Shown piece by piece: positions 42,005 to 52,057 of a stretch of 64,000 bases of DNA. The DNA is from Tridacna crocea. Lineage: Eukaryota; Mollusca; Bivalvia; Cardiida; Cardiidae. The notes under the pieces were generated by a model. The model was not told where the DNA came from. It was given only the letters and a program-made list of their open reading frames with translations, and did not search any database. Position 1 is the stretch's first letter. Each line of letters begins with the position of its first letter. The translations under genes and the position numbers were made by a program. The stretch covers positions 59,974,001 to 60,038,000 of the forward strand of contig OX031057.1 in the NCBI GenBank assembly GCA_943736015.1. Reading direction: 5' to 3'.

Positions 42005-42300
42005 TTTAATTCTGTTTTCAACATTATTTCAGTTTTATAACAATGACCAGTGCACCTACACATGCGTTACTGAAGTTTCCTGTACCAGTACTTTGCACAA
42101 TTTTCTTTCCAAGCCACTGGCTCCTTTCCCACATAATCATCGTTGAAACAATGGTCAGTGGTTGGAAAGGAATGAATCCTGTCGCAGTGACTATCATCAA
42201 TCCTTGGAAAGAAATAGGCCAAGCCTGGGGTCCTAGCCAGGGATCAAAACCTGGACTTGCTAGGTATATGGCTTGCAAGGAATAATTCATCATGGTGATG
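42005..42300 (-). mobile_element. tRNA-derived SINE, second family, minus strand
   Basis: Reverse complement gives CAGGTTTTGATCCCTGGC (B-box region), GGCTTGGCCTATTTCTTTCC, TCACTGCGACAGGATTCATT, CAGTGGCTTGGAAAGAAAAT and GTTGAAAACAGAATTAAACA. ORFs over it on both strands (up to 133 codons) are not genes. Confidence 0.65.
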
Positions 42301-42303
42301 CAA

Positions 42304-42516
42304 TTACGCTTTATCCAACAATCCCAGGGTTTACATGTCTGAGACAGAGGCCTTTTGAAAACATTGCAGGAAAAGAAGAAAATACGGGTAACCAATGCTG
42401 GTACCCTGCTGAAAGCAAATTTCAATTTTTGAGTTACACTTATGTTGTCGTCTGCAAGACTTTAGTGGTTTCAGTTTGGACCTATCTAAAACTTTGTCTT
42501 TTGTTAAAAAGTCAAA
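42304..42516 (+). mobile_element. TTAA-MITE, right hairpin arm deleted
   Basis: AAAATACGGGTAACCAATGC then GGTACCCTGCTGAAAG; outer right arm complete (TTATGTTGTCGTCTGCAAG). Confidence 0.7.
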
Positions 42517-42624
42517 CCCTTTTTTGCCAAGGATAGCCGATGTATTCAGCATTACAATGGCAAACATGTCGTCAAGACTGACACAATGTCATGTAACATT
42601 TTTGTCTCTTGTTAAACTTGTTTC

Positions 42625-42870
42625 ACATCAGCTTTCAAGCAGTTACCTTTCTGACAAAAATTGTAGAGTTTAATCCGGAGCAGAAAGATTGTTCAAGGTC
42701 TCAGCAGTGTTCCAGTGTATTCCAAAACAATTTACACTATCTCTGTTATAATTATACTGATATGATGCAACAAGACATTCTTGAGACATCCAAAAGACTG
42801 ACTCTGATCTTGTATGAGTTTGCAAGTTTTTTGAGGCTGGTGTTGCTGTATAGGGGTTGCAATTCTCTTA
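42625..42870 (+). other. Weak candidate coding exon
   Basis: An open frame (42597-42968) carries a protein-like stretch, VTFLTKIVEFNPEQKDCSRS ... DILETSKRLTLILYEFASFL, in non-repetitive DNA. A pyrimidine-rich tract with CATCAG precedes it (about 42625), but no convincing GT donor follows, and the frame runs into MITE sequence. I do not recognise the family. Confidence 0.2.
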
Positions 42871-42878
42871 CAACAGTT

Positions 42879-43095
42879 TTAACCCATTACCACACAACCC
42901 CTACTTTTGATGACCCTGAGAAAGAAGCCTTTAGAAAACATTATGGGAAAAGGAGAAAATGCTGGTAACCAGCATTTTCTCCTTTTCCCACAATGTTTTC
43001 TACCATTCACAAAACAGGTTTCAAATTTGCAGTCACTTTTATTTGTCATCTGCAAATGGACAAACCTAAAATTTTGTTGTTTGGTAATGAGTTAA
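42879..43095 (+). mobile_element. TTAA-MITE, nearly full length
   Basis: TTAA at 42879 and 43092; perfect apex; a short deletion in the right arm (CTGCAAATGGACAAACC). Confidence 0.85.
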
Positions 43096-43299
43096 GGTAG
43101 CCGCATGAGGGTATTCTGTGCTGTATCCTAGTAAAGTGTGTGGCTATGTTGAGTACCTTTGCATATGTTGCTCAACAGCATACATTTTAGTTTGGTCACT
43201 AAAATTGTGTAAATGAGTTTCCATTTAGGCATAATTGATGATCCCACATGATCATCATCGAAACAATGGTCAGCGGTGGTAAAGGGTTAAATAAAAATA

Positions 43300-43480
43300 A
43301 AGAGGAAAGGGAAAACGCCAGCCACTTCAGCTTCTGCTAATGAGTATTTTCATCTTTTTTCACAATGTTTTCTTCCTCTCCAGATTACAAATTTTAGATT
43401 TTCAAGTAACATTTTTTGTCATTTGCATTAGTGCTTTCAATTTAGATAATTCTGAAGTTTTGTGCTTTGCTAGTAAAAGA
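43300..43480 (+). mobile_element. TTAA-MITE, remnant
   Basis: TTTTCACAATGTTTTCTTCC and TAGTGCTTTCAATTTAGA. Confidence 0.35.
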
Positions 43481-43653
43481 GTGGAACTAAAGTTTAGTTG
43501 CCAGGCAGAGCTAAGCCTGTCTTGCGTGCAACCAATTTCAATTTTTCCCACCTACAAAAATGAGATAAATGAAAATGTCATGTCTAAATGGTTTTGGTAC
43601 ATTAGAATGGAAACATTATCGAGATTGGTTTTTGATTGCCAAATGGATGTGTT

Positions 43654-43790
43654 GTTAACTCTTTACGACACTGTCCTGAGTTTTAGGGATCCTGTTGGAG
43701 GGAGATGGCTTTTGTAAACATTGTGGGATAAGGAGAAATTGCTGAACTACAAGCATTTTCTAACCTCTTCCACAATGTTTTCTGAAATAT
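43654..43790 (+). mobile_element. TTAA-MITE, left arm and hairpin
   Basis: GTTAACTCTTTACGACACTG, core GGAGAAATTGCTGAACTAC; ends after CACAATGTTTTCTGAAA. Confidence 0.6.
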
Positions 43791-43830
43791 TGCTAAAAAA
43801 TGTTTACTAAAATACTGTTGGCCAGTATGA

Positions 43831-43991
43831 TAACCCTTTACCAAACAATCCAGCATTTTCTCCTTTTCCCACAATGTTTTCTACCCTGCTGCCAACAAAT
43901 TTCAATTTTTGAGTTACATAGTTATATTTTGGTGTCTGCAAGTGCTTTCATTTTGGACCAGTCTTAAATTTTGTCTTTTGGTAAAGGGTGA
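43831..43991 (+). mobile_element. TTAA-MITE, left hairpin arm deleted
   Basis: ATAACCCTTTACCAAACAAT joins directly to CCAGCATTTTCTCC, removing the left arm; right arm and GGTAAAGGGTGAA remain. Confidence 0.7.
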
Positions 43992-44004
43992 AATGATCAT
44001 TGTC

Positions 44005-44335
44005 TTGAATACCCTGGCTGGGCTCTGGTAGCACATGTGGTAGGGCACAGGACTTGAGAAGAGAGGATTGCTGGTTCAAATCCCAAGCTTGGCCAATTTC
44101 TTTCCGAGGATTGATAATAGTCATTGTGACAGGAAACATGATTCCTCTTTCATCTGCGATCATTATTTGGTGATGGTTTTGTGGGAAAGCAACCAGTGAC
44201 TTGGGAAGAATATTGAGCAAAGCACTGGTAACAGAAACTCTAGGAAAGAATGCATAAGTGCATTAAATTTTGCTGCAGCATTACAACTGAAACAGTTTTG
44301 ATACGGGCGTTAACTGCCATACAATAAAGTAATTT
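44005..44335 (+). mobile_element. tRNA-derived SINE, second family, best head
   Basis: CTGGTAGCACATGTGGTAGG (A box) and TGCTGGTTCAAATCCCAAGC (B box, 44083) followed by TTGGCCAATTTCTTTCC and GCATTACAACTGAAACAG. A longer 3' part than other copies. Confidence 0.65.
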
Positions 44336-44420
44336 GAAAACCCACAGAGAAAAGGGTTTTGAAAATATGGTGTTAAGTCCGGAAAGGAGGAAATGCTGGA
44401 AACAGACAAGTTCAAGATCA

Positions 44421-44620
44421 GAGGGCACACATTCACCAACCATTCTTAAGAATGTTCTTGGTCTCAGTCTCCCGCATTTTCTAAATTTGAAAGTAACTCA
44501 ACTTCTGATTGGCTAAACCAAATGGTTTAGCCAATCAGAAGTTGAGTTACTTTCAAATTTGGAAATTCTTGGAGAAAAAGACTAAGAATATTCTTAAGAA
44601 CGGTAGGTTAACACGGGCCC
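44421..44620. mobile_element. Foldback element with two 98-bp arms
   Basis: Arms mirror around GGCTAAACCA-AAT-GGTTTAGCC (centre about 44522). The inner 45 bp, including TCAACTTCTGATTGG, are perfect. Outer tips GGGCACACATTCACC / GGTTAACACGGGCCC. No ORF of its own; the 84-codon ORF across it continues into unique DNA without known motif. Confidence 0.75.
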
Positions 44621-44836
44621 AGTTTGCAAAGAATATGAAGTATGATCCTGTTCAACTAGTTGATTCTAGATTTAGGACTACATACAAGTTGTTACAGTCA
44701 GGTGCACTTTGGAATTGTATTTTCAGACCTTTAGGAAATCAAATTTGTTTATTTTGTTCGTAAAATTGTAAATATTTGATAAGCCTGAGTGTCTTGGTTT
44801 TCTCTGATTCGTATAGATTTACTTGATTTGTTTGCT

Positions 44837-45015
44837 TAGCCCTTTACAACTCATTTCCTAGTTTCATAGAACAAAAGAATGCCGTTTGGAAATATTGTAG
44901 AAAATACGGAATATGCCAGATACCAGCATTCTTCTCATTTTCCCACTCTATTTTTTCCAAAGCCTTGTTCTTCAGGCCTGTTAAAAGTCAAGATCATATG
45001 ATACTGGATAAGTAA
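44837..45015 (-). mobile_element. TTAA-MITE, decayed
   Basis: TTAGCCCTTTACAACTCATT, GCCAGATACCAGCATTCTTC and GTTAAAAGTCAAGATCATAT. Confidence 0.45.
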
Positions 45016-45029
45016 TACTGTTCAAACTG

Positions 45030-45252
45030 TTAACCAAATGACAAGTTTATAGACTGGTACAAATTGAAAGCAGTTGCAGATGAGAAAATAAATATGAATG
45101 AAAAATTGAAAGTTGATTTAGGATGGGTAGAAAACATTGTGAGAAAGGGAGTAAATGCTGGTTACCAGCATTTTTCTCCTTTTCCAGCAATGTTTTAATA
45201 GGCTTTTTTTCTCAGGGTTGTTAAAAGTCAGGACTGAGTGCTAAAGAGTTAA
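45030..45252 (-). mobile_element. TTAA-MITE, full length
   Basis: TTAA at 45030 and 45249; core AGTAAATGCTGGTTACC; moderately diverged arms. Confidence 0.8.
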
Positions 45253-45507
45253 GCCAAAGGTAAAATTTTCAAATAGTAAAAACACAAATACCTGTAATTT
45301 CAAGTGCACTTTTTGCCAAAATGTGACCATGTAGATTAACATTAGACTGCCCTTTTTGTACAGCTTGAACTTGATCTACATTGAAAAAACAAATGCCATT
45401 GTGAAAGCTATAGGCCTACATGGTTATCATCATTGATTAAGGAAAGAAACAAGTCATTTAGTATTCTCTGTTAGCATATAGCATATATTTTTGTCTGGCC
45501 TTCGATT

Positions 45508-45903
45508 TTTAGCTCTACTGTCATAGTATGGTTTCCATTGTCTGTCTATCTTTTTGTTCATTACCCTTCTTATTGTTTATGCCGTAAAGTCTGCATGTTG
45601 TTAAATTTACATGAAACTCACACGGTTTGTTTATCTCATCAATAGTTTGAACCCTATTGATTTTGAAAAAACATCCAATAAACAGTATAAGAGAAGTTGA
45701 CATTTCAAGTCGAACATTTCCATTCCTTGTTTACATGATGAAGTCTTGCATTTGTGGTCAGGTTTTTGTGAAACTTGCACAGTTTGTGTGGGTCTGTGTT
45801 TTGTGTCTTCCTTCTTTTTGCATCATGAATTCATGATGTATGCTACCAAAAAAGCAAAATCTCTGACAGTAGAGTAATTTCAGGCCTTCAAGGGTCTCTA
45901 GTT
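45508..45903 (+). mobile_element. Type I Helentron-like element, short complete copy (I2)
   Basis: 5' TTTTTAGCTCTACTGTCA and 3' TGACAGTAGAGTAATTTC form the inverted pair; the 3' hairpin AGGCCTTCAAGGGTCTCT plus AGTT closes it. Two core units with CATGAAACTCACACGG and TTGTTTACATGATGAAG. Confidence 0.65.
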
Positions 45904-45917
45904 CACTGCTAATGGCA

Positions 45918-46619
45918 TTTTTATATGCCCTTCGAAGACGAGACTTCTTATTGGATCACCCATAGCATATAGGCAGCATCCAATTCTTTGACCGGAGCAT
46001 AACTTTGACATCTCCAGTCAGATTGACTTGAAACTTTGCATTTTGTGTCTGTTGCGATAATGAGGAGTGCAGTGCAAAAGAACCACAACACTGCCTTGTG
46101 CTGTCTTTGAGTTATTTCCCTTTGATTGCCATTTTTACAGCTCTTTCAGCTTGTCTGGAATATAACATTGTCATCTCTTGTCTGAACATCTTCAGAATTT
46201 GGTATGCATGATTGTTGAAAAATTACTGTGCTCAGTGTATACTTCTTATCATGAATTTTGAGTTATTCCTCCTTTGATCTTCATATTTATAGCAATTTTC
46301 TTGTCTGGAGCATACCTTTGTCATCTTAAGAAGGAATAACTTGGAATATGGTATGCTTATTTGTCGCAATATTTAGAAGTGCAGTGCCCTAGAATTGTAA
46401 CTGTACCTAGTGCTATCTTTGAGTTATTCCCTTTAATTGTCATTTTTACAGCATTTAGTGCATGTTATCGGAATAACTTTACCACAATGAATCTCTAAGA
46501 TGTGTAGTAGTGTGTGTGACTTTTAGAATTTGGATACCTGCAGGTGTTCTGGATTTGAAGGCATTTCACTTACGAGCCCCCTGCAGGCATATATGAGCTG
46601 TTTTGTGAAGCTCATGTTT
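45918..46619 (+). mobile_element. Type K/C Helentron-like element (K1)
   Basis: Starts TTTTTATATGCCCTTCGAAG and ends CCCCCTGCAGGCATATATG, GAGCTGTTTTGTGAAGCTC, ATGTTT. Four core units with GAGTGCAGTGC and TTTGAGTTATTTCCCTTTGA relate it to types B and C. Confidence 0.6.
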
Positions 46620-46755
46620 ACAGCTTTGTGTATGACATAGATTCAGATAAGATTGCACAGAAAAAGCTGTCTTATATTTTGTCCACACTGGCTGCTTTCT
46701 GATGTCTACATATTACCAGAACTGTCTGCAACTCCAGTTACTGCTCTGATAGACC

Positions 46756-46985
46756 TTAAATCCCTTTACCACACAGCAAAAATTTAGACTTGTCCAAACT
46801 GAAAGCATTTGCCATTGACAAAACAAATGTAACTCAAAAATTGAAACTTGACTTTAGAAGAGTAGAAAACATTGTGGGAATAGAAGAAAATGCTGGTTAC
46901 CAGCATTTGCTTCTTTTCATATAATGTTTTCAGAAGGGTTATTCCTCTGGGTTGTAAAAACCAGGGATTGTTGGGTAAAGGGTTA
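46756..46985 (-). mobile_element. TTAA-MITE, full length
   Basis: TTAA at 46756; core with ATAGAAGAAAATGCTGGTTA; right end GGGTAAAGGGTTAG. Confidence 0.8.
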
Positions 46986-47489
46986 GAAATAAAGTTTAAT
47001 TTTATTTTTGCAATGCTCTATGAAAAAGGAGGCTAAATACATCAGTAAAAAGTATCAAGATGAAACATTTTGCCATTTGTAAATTTTTGGGATGTTCAAG
47101 GTTAGTACTACCGTGTTCAAATGTTCCTTTAATGTTCCTTATCAATGTTCCTTTAGTGTCTTCACCAAAATTACTGTGACTGTTCTGTTCAGTTGAACTG
47201 AAACAATAGAATGACCTTATGCACCTAGCATTTCATTTGTACGATTTTGGACTAGATGTACAATGTAGTGCTACCTTTGCCATCTTGGCATAGCATGGAG
47301 TGGAAACGTACAGTTCATGTTCAATATACATGTTGAATATAAATGAGCAATGCTCTGTAAAAAGGGGTTTGAATGCATCAACAAATTGCTTCAACCAGCG
47401 CAGGCTGACAAGGCTCAATACTTTGTTCTATTACATTTTGTAGATTTTCTGCCTAGTACTTTTCTACCTGTAGAAAAGGCGGATGTAGG
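46986..47489. other. Unassigned sequence
   Basis: No gene recognised. AATGTTCCTTTA occurs three times within 47120-47156. Confidence 0.35.
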
Positions 47490-47765
47490 ACGAAAACCCA
47501 CTAAGACAAAAGCCCACTGGGACAAAAGCCCACTAGAGCAAAAGCCCACTTTTAGTTACAATCATGTATTTAATTTAAAAAATCGTATGTATGATGTGAC
47601 TTGTCTTTAGAAGAGTAGAAAACATTATGTGAAAAGCAGAAAATGCTTTCTAACAAAAATGATAAAAAAAATGATTTTGTAACACTTTTTTATTAGCAGT
47701 GGGCTTTTGTCCTCCCTGCCAAAATTAGCAGTGGGCTTTTGTCCAGTGGGCTTTCGTCCAATGGG
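47490..47765. repeat. 16-bp minisatellite in two orientations around a MITE fragment
   Basis: AAAAGCCCACT units run at 47490-47550 and their reverse complement AGTGGGCTTTTGTCC at 47695-47760. Between them lies a TTAA-MITE fragment (47598-47650: TTTAGAAGAGTAGAAAACAT) and GAAAATGCTTTCTAAC.., which is repeated at 47767. Confidence 0.65.
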
Positions 47766-47817
47766 CAGAAAATGCTTTCTAACAAAAATGATAAAAAAAT
47801 GATTTTGTAACACTTTT

Positions 47818-49417
47818 TAGCTCACCTGAGCACAACGTGCTCAAGGGGAGCTTTTAGGATCACCCGGTGTCCGTCGTCCGTCGTCTGTCGTGTGTCGTGT
47901 GTCGTCCGTCGTGCGTAGTCAACAATTCTTTAAACATCAACTCCTCCTAAACCGATGGGCGGATTTGGACCAAACTTGGCAGGAATGTTCCTTGGGAGGT
48001 CCTCTTTAAAAATTGTTCACAGAATTTGATTCCATCAAAAACTCTGGTTGCCATGGCAACGAAATGGAATTTTTTAGGAAATTCTTTAAAAATCTTCTCC
48101 TCTGAAACCGCTGGTCGGATTTTGAAATAATTTCACTGATATGTTCCTTGGGTGACCCTTTTCAAAAATTGTTCGTGAAATTCTGATTCGTCAAAAAATG
48201 TGGCTCTGGTGAATGGGGGCTTCTTGCACTATACAGAAATGAAGGAATTCTTTAAAAATCTTCTCCTCTGAAACCGCTGGTCGGATTTTGAAATAATTTC
48301 ACAGATATGTTCCTTGGGTGACCCTTTCCAAAAATTGTTCGTGAAATTCTGATCCGTCAAAAAATGTGGCTCTGGTGAATGGGGGCTTCTTGCACTATAC
48401 AAAAATGAAGGAATTCGTAAAAATTCTTCTTCTCTGAAAGTGCTGGTCAGATTTTGAAATAATTTGACAGAGTTGTTCCTTGGGTGACCCTTTTAAAAAA
48501 TTGTTCGCAAAATTTTGATTGGTCAAGAAACATGGCTCTGGTGAATGGGGGCTTCTTGCACTATACAGAAATGAAGAAATTCTTAAAAATTCATCTTCTC
48601 TGAAACAGGTGGTTAGATTTTGAAATAATTTCACAGACTTGTTCCTTGTGTTACCCTTTTCAAAAATTGTTCGCGAAATTTTGATTGGTCGAGAAACATG
48701 AATGGGGGCTACTTGCACTATACAGAAATGAAGAAATTCTTGAAAATTCTTCTTCTCTGAAATGGCTGGACAGATTTTGAAATAATTTCACAGAGATGTT
48801 CCTTGGGTGACCCTTTTCTAAAAGTGTTCGCAAAATTTTGATTGGCCAAGAAACATGGCTCTTGTGAATGAGGGCTACTTGCACTATATGGAAATGAAGA
48901 AATTCTTGAAAATTCTTCTCTGAAACCCGTGGTCAGATTTTAAAATAATCTGACAGACATGTTCCTTGGGTGGCCCTTTCCAAAAGCTGTACATATAATT
49001 TTGATCCGTCAAGAAACATGGCTCTTGTGAATGGGGGCTACTTGCACTATACGGACATGATGAAATTCTTTAAAATTCTCTTTTTCTGAAACCCCTGGTC
49101 AGATTTTGAAATAATTTCAGAGAGATGTTCCTTGGGTGACCCTTTTCAAAACTTGTTCGTAAATTTTGATCCATCAAGAAACATGGCTCTCGTGGATGGG
49201 GGCTACTTGCTCTTATACAGAAATGAAGAATTCTTAAAAATTCTTCTTTTTGAAACTGATGGTCAGATTTCGAAATGGCTTTTACAGGTGACCTTTTGAA
49301 AATTGCTTGGCAAAATTACAAATTTGGTTCAATGTTTTAATACCTCAAAAAAAAAATAGACTTTGGTCATCTCAAAAATTCAGGTGAGCGATCCAGGGCC
49401 ATCTTGGCCCTCTTGTT
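47818..49417 (+). mobile_element. Type A Helentron-like element, complete (A4)
   Basis: Starts TTTTTAGCTCACCTGAGCAC with GTCCGTCGTCCGTCGTCTGT. Nine units of about 163 bp follow (GATGTTCCTTGGGTGACCC, GGCTCTGGTGAATGGGGGC, CTTGCACTATACAGAAATGA). It ends TTCAGGTGAGCGATCCAGGG, CCATCTTGGCCCTCTTGTT. Nearly identical in unit order to 53571-55150. The same flank without the element is at 47645-47710. ORFs inside are repeat translations. Confidence 0.85.
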
Positions 49418-49439
49418 TTATTAGCAGTGGGCTTTTGCA

Positions 49440-50070
49440 AGGTTCAAATTTAATGGTCGACAATTCGCAAAATGCGCGCTGAAATGAAAAAATGCAAGTG
49501 CCAAATTCTAATGGTCGAAATAATTTGCGAGTGCGCCAGAAAATGGGCAAACCTACCGCTTAAAAATCTTTATTCATCCATGAATGCGGTCGTTTTTCGT
49601 GTACACTGTATATTGCCGTATGTGGTGTAGAACTTTCCTTTGAGAGTATCGCCGACCATGTGACATTCATAGAGAAGCTTGTTGCGATATTATAAATACA
49701 TGTATCCGACGTAGACGTAGACGATTCTGACGTTATTTTTACGTCTGTCTGCATTGCCTCGCTGAGAGTATGGAGCGGAAAATATCTAGTTTTTTTCGGC
49801 AAAATGCCGTATTCCGTGACATTGCCGGAATACACCGACCCCCAAAACAATAAAACTGTCGAATGTTTAGAGTCTGAGCTATAATATTAGCAGTATTCGA
49901 CGGGTAATCACGGTTTTTCGTGTTGCACTCTTTATATTCAAATTGTAAATTTCACGATTTCGTAAACTTTTGGGAAGCACAAACCTTATGCTCTCAAATC
50001 GACGTAATGTTTGTGAAGCATGAAACAGGCACCTTATAGGTAGGCGGAGCTTATTCATTTTCATGCTTTA
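49440..50070. other. CpG-dense segment
   Basis: I count about 39 CpG in roughly 630 bp, far more than surrounding DNA (for example GTCGACAATTCGC, ATGCGCGCTG, GAGTGCGCC, ATCGCCGACC, CCGACGTAGACG). TATTATAAATACATG at about 49690 could serve as a TATA motif. A minus-strand 96-codon ORF (49560-49850) lies in it without known motif. Could be an unmethylated promoter or first exon, or a young insertion. Confidence 0.5.
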
Positions 50071-50125
50071 CGAAAGTTGACCTGTCAAATACAGCTATTA
50101 AATATATAAGCAAACAGAGGAGACC

Positions 50126-50315
50126 CACTCAACAATATTTAGACTCTCCCAAATTGATAGTCTGCAGCCGACAATTTCAAAATTAGTACAAAGGAAACTT
50201 AATTCTCTAATAATGAAGAAAACATTGTAGGAAAAGGAGAAATTGCTCATCAATGTTTTCATAACTTTCCCATTTCAGAGTGGTTAAAACAGGGGACTGA
50301 GTGGCAATGGGTAAA
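50126..50315 (-). mobile_element. TTAA-MITE, hairpin arm deleted
   Basis: AGGAGAAATTGCTCATCAAT then GTTTTCATAAC shows loss of one arm; ends GACTGAGTGGCAATGGGTAA. Confidence 0.65.
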
Positions 50316-50401
50316 ATATTGCTAGTACAAAATTGAGTTTTGCCAGTAGAAAAATGGTCACTAGCAAACTTTTGCTAGTTGAAAAAAAGTTAAATTTGAC
50401 C

Positions 50402-50510
50402 CCTGTTTTGTCCTCCCTGCCAAAATTAGCAGTGGGCTTTTGTCCAGTGGGCTTTCGTCCAGTGGGCTTTTGTCCCAGTGGGCTTTTGTCCTAGTGGGTT
50501 TTTGTCCGTT
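50402..50510 (+). repeat. 16-bp minisatellite
   Basis: Five units of CAGTGGGCTTTTGTCC. The first 50 bp (CCTCCCTGCCAAAATTAGCA onward) match 47709-47760. Confidence 0.75.
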
Positions 50511-50564
50511 CCCCAGAAAAAAAACTAGCAAGATAAAATTGAGTTTATTAATCCATTATTATGT

Positions 50565-50867
50565 GATAGCTTACTTGGTAAGATGCATCACAGAGACATT
50601 ATGGCTCCTTTTTCACCAACTATTCTTAAGAACATTCTTTGTCTTATTCTCCAGAATTTTCCATATTATTTTGTAAGTAACACAACTTTTGATTGGCTAA
50701 ACCATTAGGCTTAGCCAATTAGAAGTTGTGTTACTTACAAATTTAGAAAACCTTGCAGAATAAGACGAAAGAATATTCTCAAGAATGGTTGGTGAATACA
50801 GGCCCTGGATTATTTGATGGCTTACTTGGTAAGATGCATCACAGAGACATTATGGCTCCTTTTTCAC
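50565..50867. mobile_element. Foldback element between 52-bp direct repeats
   Basis: The foldback (50612-50805) pairs ACACAACTTTTGATTGGC with GCCAATTAGAAGTTGTGT. It is flanked by a 52-bp direct repeat (50565-50616 and 50816-50867, GCTTACTTGGTAAGATGCAT...) differing at one base. The outer GGGCCC tip is kept only on the right. Confidence 0.75.
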
Positions 50868-51066
50868 AGAGCATGGCTCCAGTGTGTAACAATATAGTTC
50901 AAAGATCAATCACCTTTTTGCTTGTCAACCAGGCTTCAAAGTGTTTGGCTGATTGAACCTTCATAACTGAAAGGGAAATTAAACTTTAAAGTGATCAAGA
51001 CATTTCTAGTCAACTGGAAAAACTTGACTGTTTTGTGAATCCATGTTTCTTTCAAGTCTGGTTGTT

Positions 51067-51184
51067 TAACCCTTTAACTCACAATGCCGACTTTTGACGT
51101 TCAGGGCCACACTGAAATTGACATCTGCAAATGCTTTCAATTTGGACAAGGCTAAAATTTTGTTGTCTGGTAAAGCCGAGTTAA
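51067..51184 (+). mobile_element. TTAA-MITE, whole palindrome deleted
   Basis: TTTAACCCTTTAACTCACAA, CCGACTTTTGACG, then directly TGACATCTGCAAATGC and GGTAAAGCCGAGTTAA. Confidence 0.7.
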
Positions 51185-51295
51185 CTGTGTAACTACTGAA
51201 TAAATGAATTGCATTGTCTTAAAGGCTAAAAATACTTTCCCTCTGCAAGAACAAGAAACAGTTTGGTCATAATCTAGAAAATAACAGTTGACAGT

Positions 51296-51352
51296 GCAGA
51301 TCAGAGATCAGAGTGCACATTTTGTGCTGTCTGATCTTGATCTACACTGTCC
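51296..51352. repeat. GATC-palindrome dispersed motif
   Basis: GATCAGAGTGCACATTTTG with GTGCTGTCTGATCTTGATC and TACACTGTCC; relatives at 25561, 45340, 51668, 52100 and 52388. Confidence 0.5.
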
Positions 51353-51393
51353 ACAAAAGCTTCTGGTGTCGTCTATGGTATGGAAAGGGTCAT

Positions 51394-51625
51394 TTAACTC
51401 TTTACCACACAATCCCGACTTTTAATGACCTTGAGGAAGAAAGCCTTCAAAAACATTGTAGGAAAAGGAGAAAATGCTGGTAATTACCAGCATTTTCTCC
51501 TTTTCCAACAATGTTTCCTACCCTTTCCAAATCAAAATTCAAAATTTGATACACATTTATTTTGTTGTCTGCAAATGCTTTCAATTTGGACTGGTCCAAA
51601 ATTTTGTTGTTTGGTAAAAAGTTAA
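51394..51625 (+). mobile_element. TTAA-MITE, full length
   Basis: TTAA at 51394 and 51622; apex extended to GCTGGTAATTACCAGC; both arms have lost the same triple G/C (GTAGGAAAAG / CTTTTCCAAC). Confidence 0.85.
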
Positions 51626-51828
51626 GCAAGAATATATTTTACAAAATGGTTTACTGTAATGCATAACCAAGACTGCATGTCTCATAGTGCAGTCTGATCT
51701 TGATCCTCACCTTTGTCACAGGAAATCAAAGGGTAAATTCTGTATAAAGTAAAAGTTAATAACCTGTAAAGTAATAAAAGCTAATTAGCAAAGTTTTTGG
51801 CAAAAAGAAAACACCCACATATTGTTAT

Positions 51829-52057
51829 TTAACCCTTTACCAAACAATCCCTACATTTTACGATCCTGAGATAGAAGCCTTTTGAAAAGATTGTGGGAAA
51901 AGGAGAAAATGCTGGTAACCAGCATTTTCTCCTTTTCCCACAATCTTTTCTACCCTACTGGAAACAAATTTCAATTTTTGACTTACAGTTATTCTGTCTT
52001 CAGCAAGTTCTTTCAGTTTGGATTAATCTAAAATTTTGTTGTTTGGTAAAGAGTTAA
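51829..52057 (+). mobile_element. TTAA-MITE, full length, arms changed together
   Basis: 229 bp, TTAA at 51829 and 52054. GATTGTGGG at 51889 is matched by CCCACAATC at 51937 where almost all other copies have CATTGTGGG / CCCACAATG. Confidence 0.85.

Noticed and set aside
42024..42425. 133-codon minus ORF
   Set aside because: Lies over a tRNA-derived SINE and MITE sequence; composition follows the repeats.
48395..48884. Overlapping minus ORFs with repeated peptides
   Set aside because: Translation of the 163-bp core units of a type A element.
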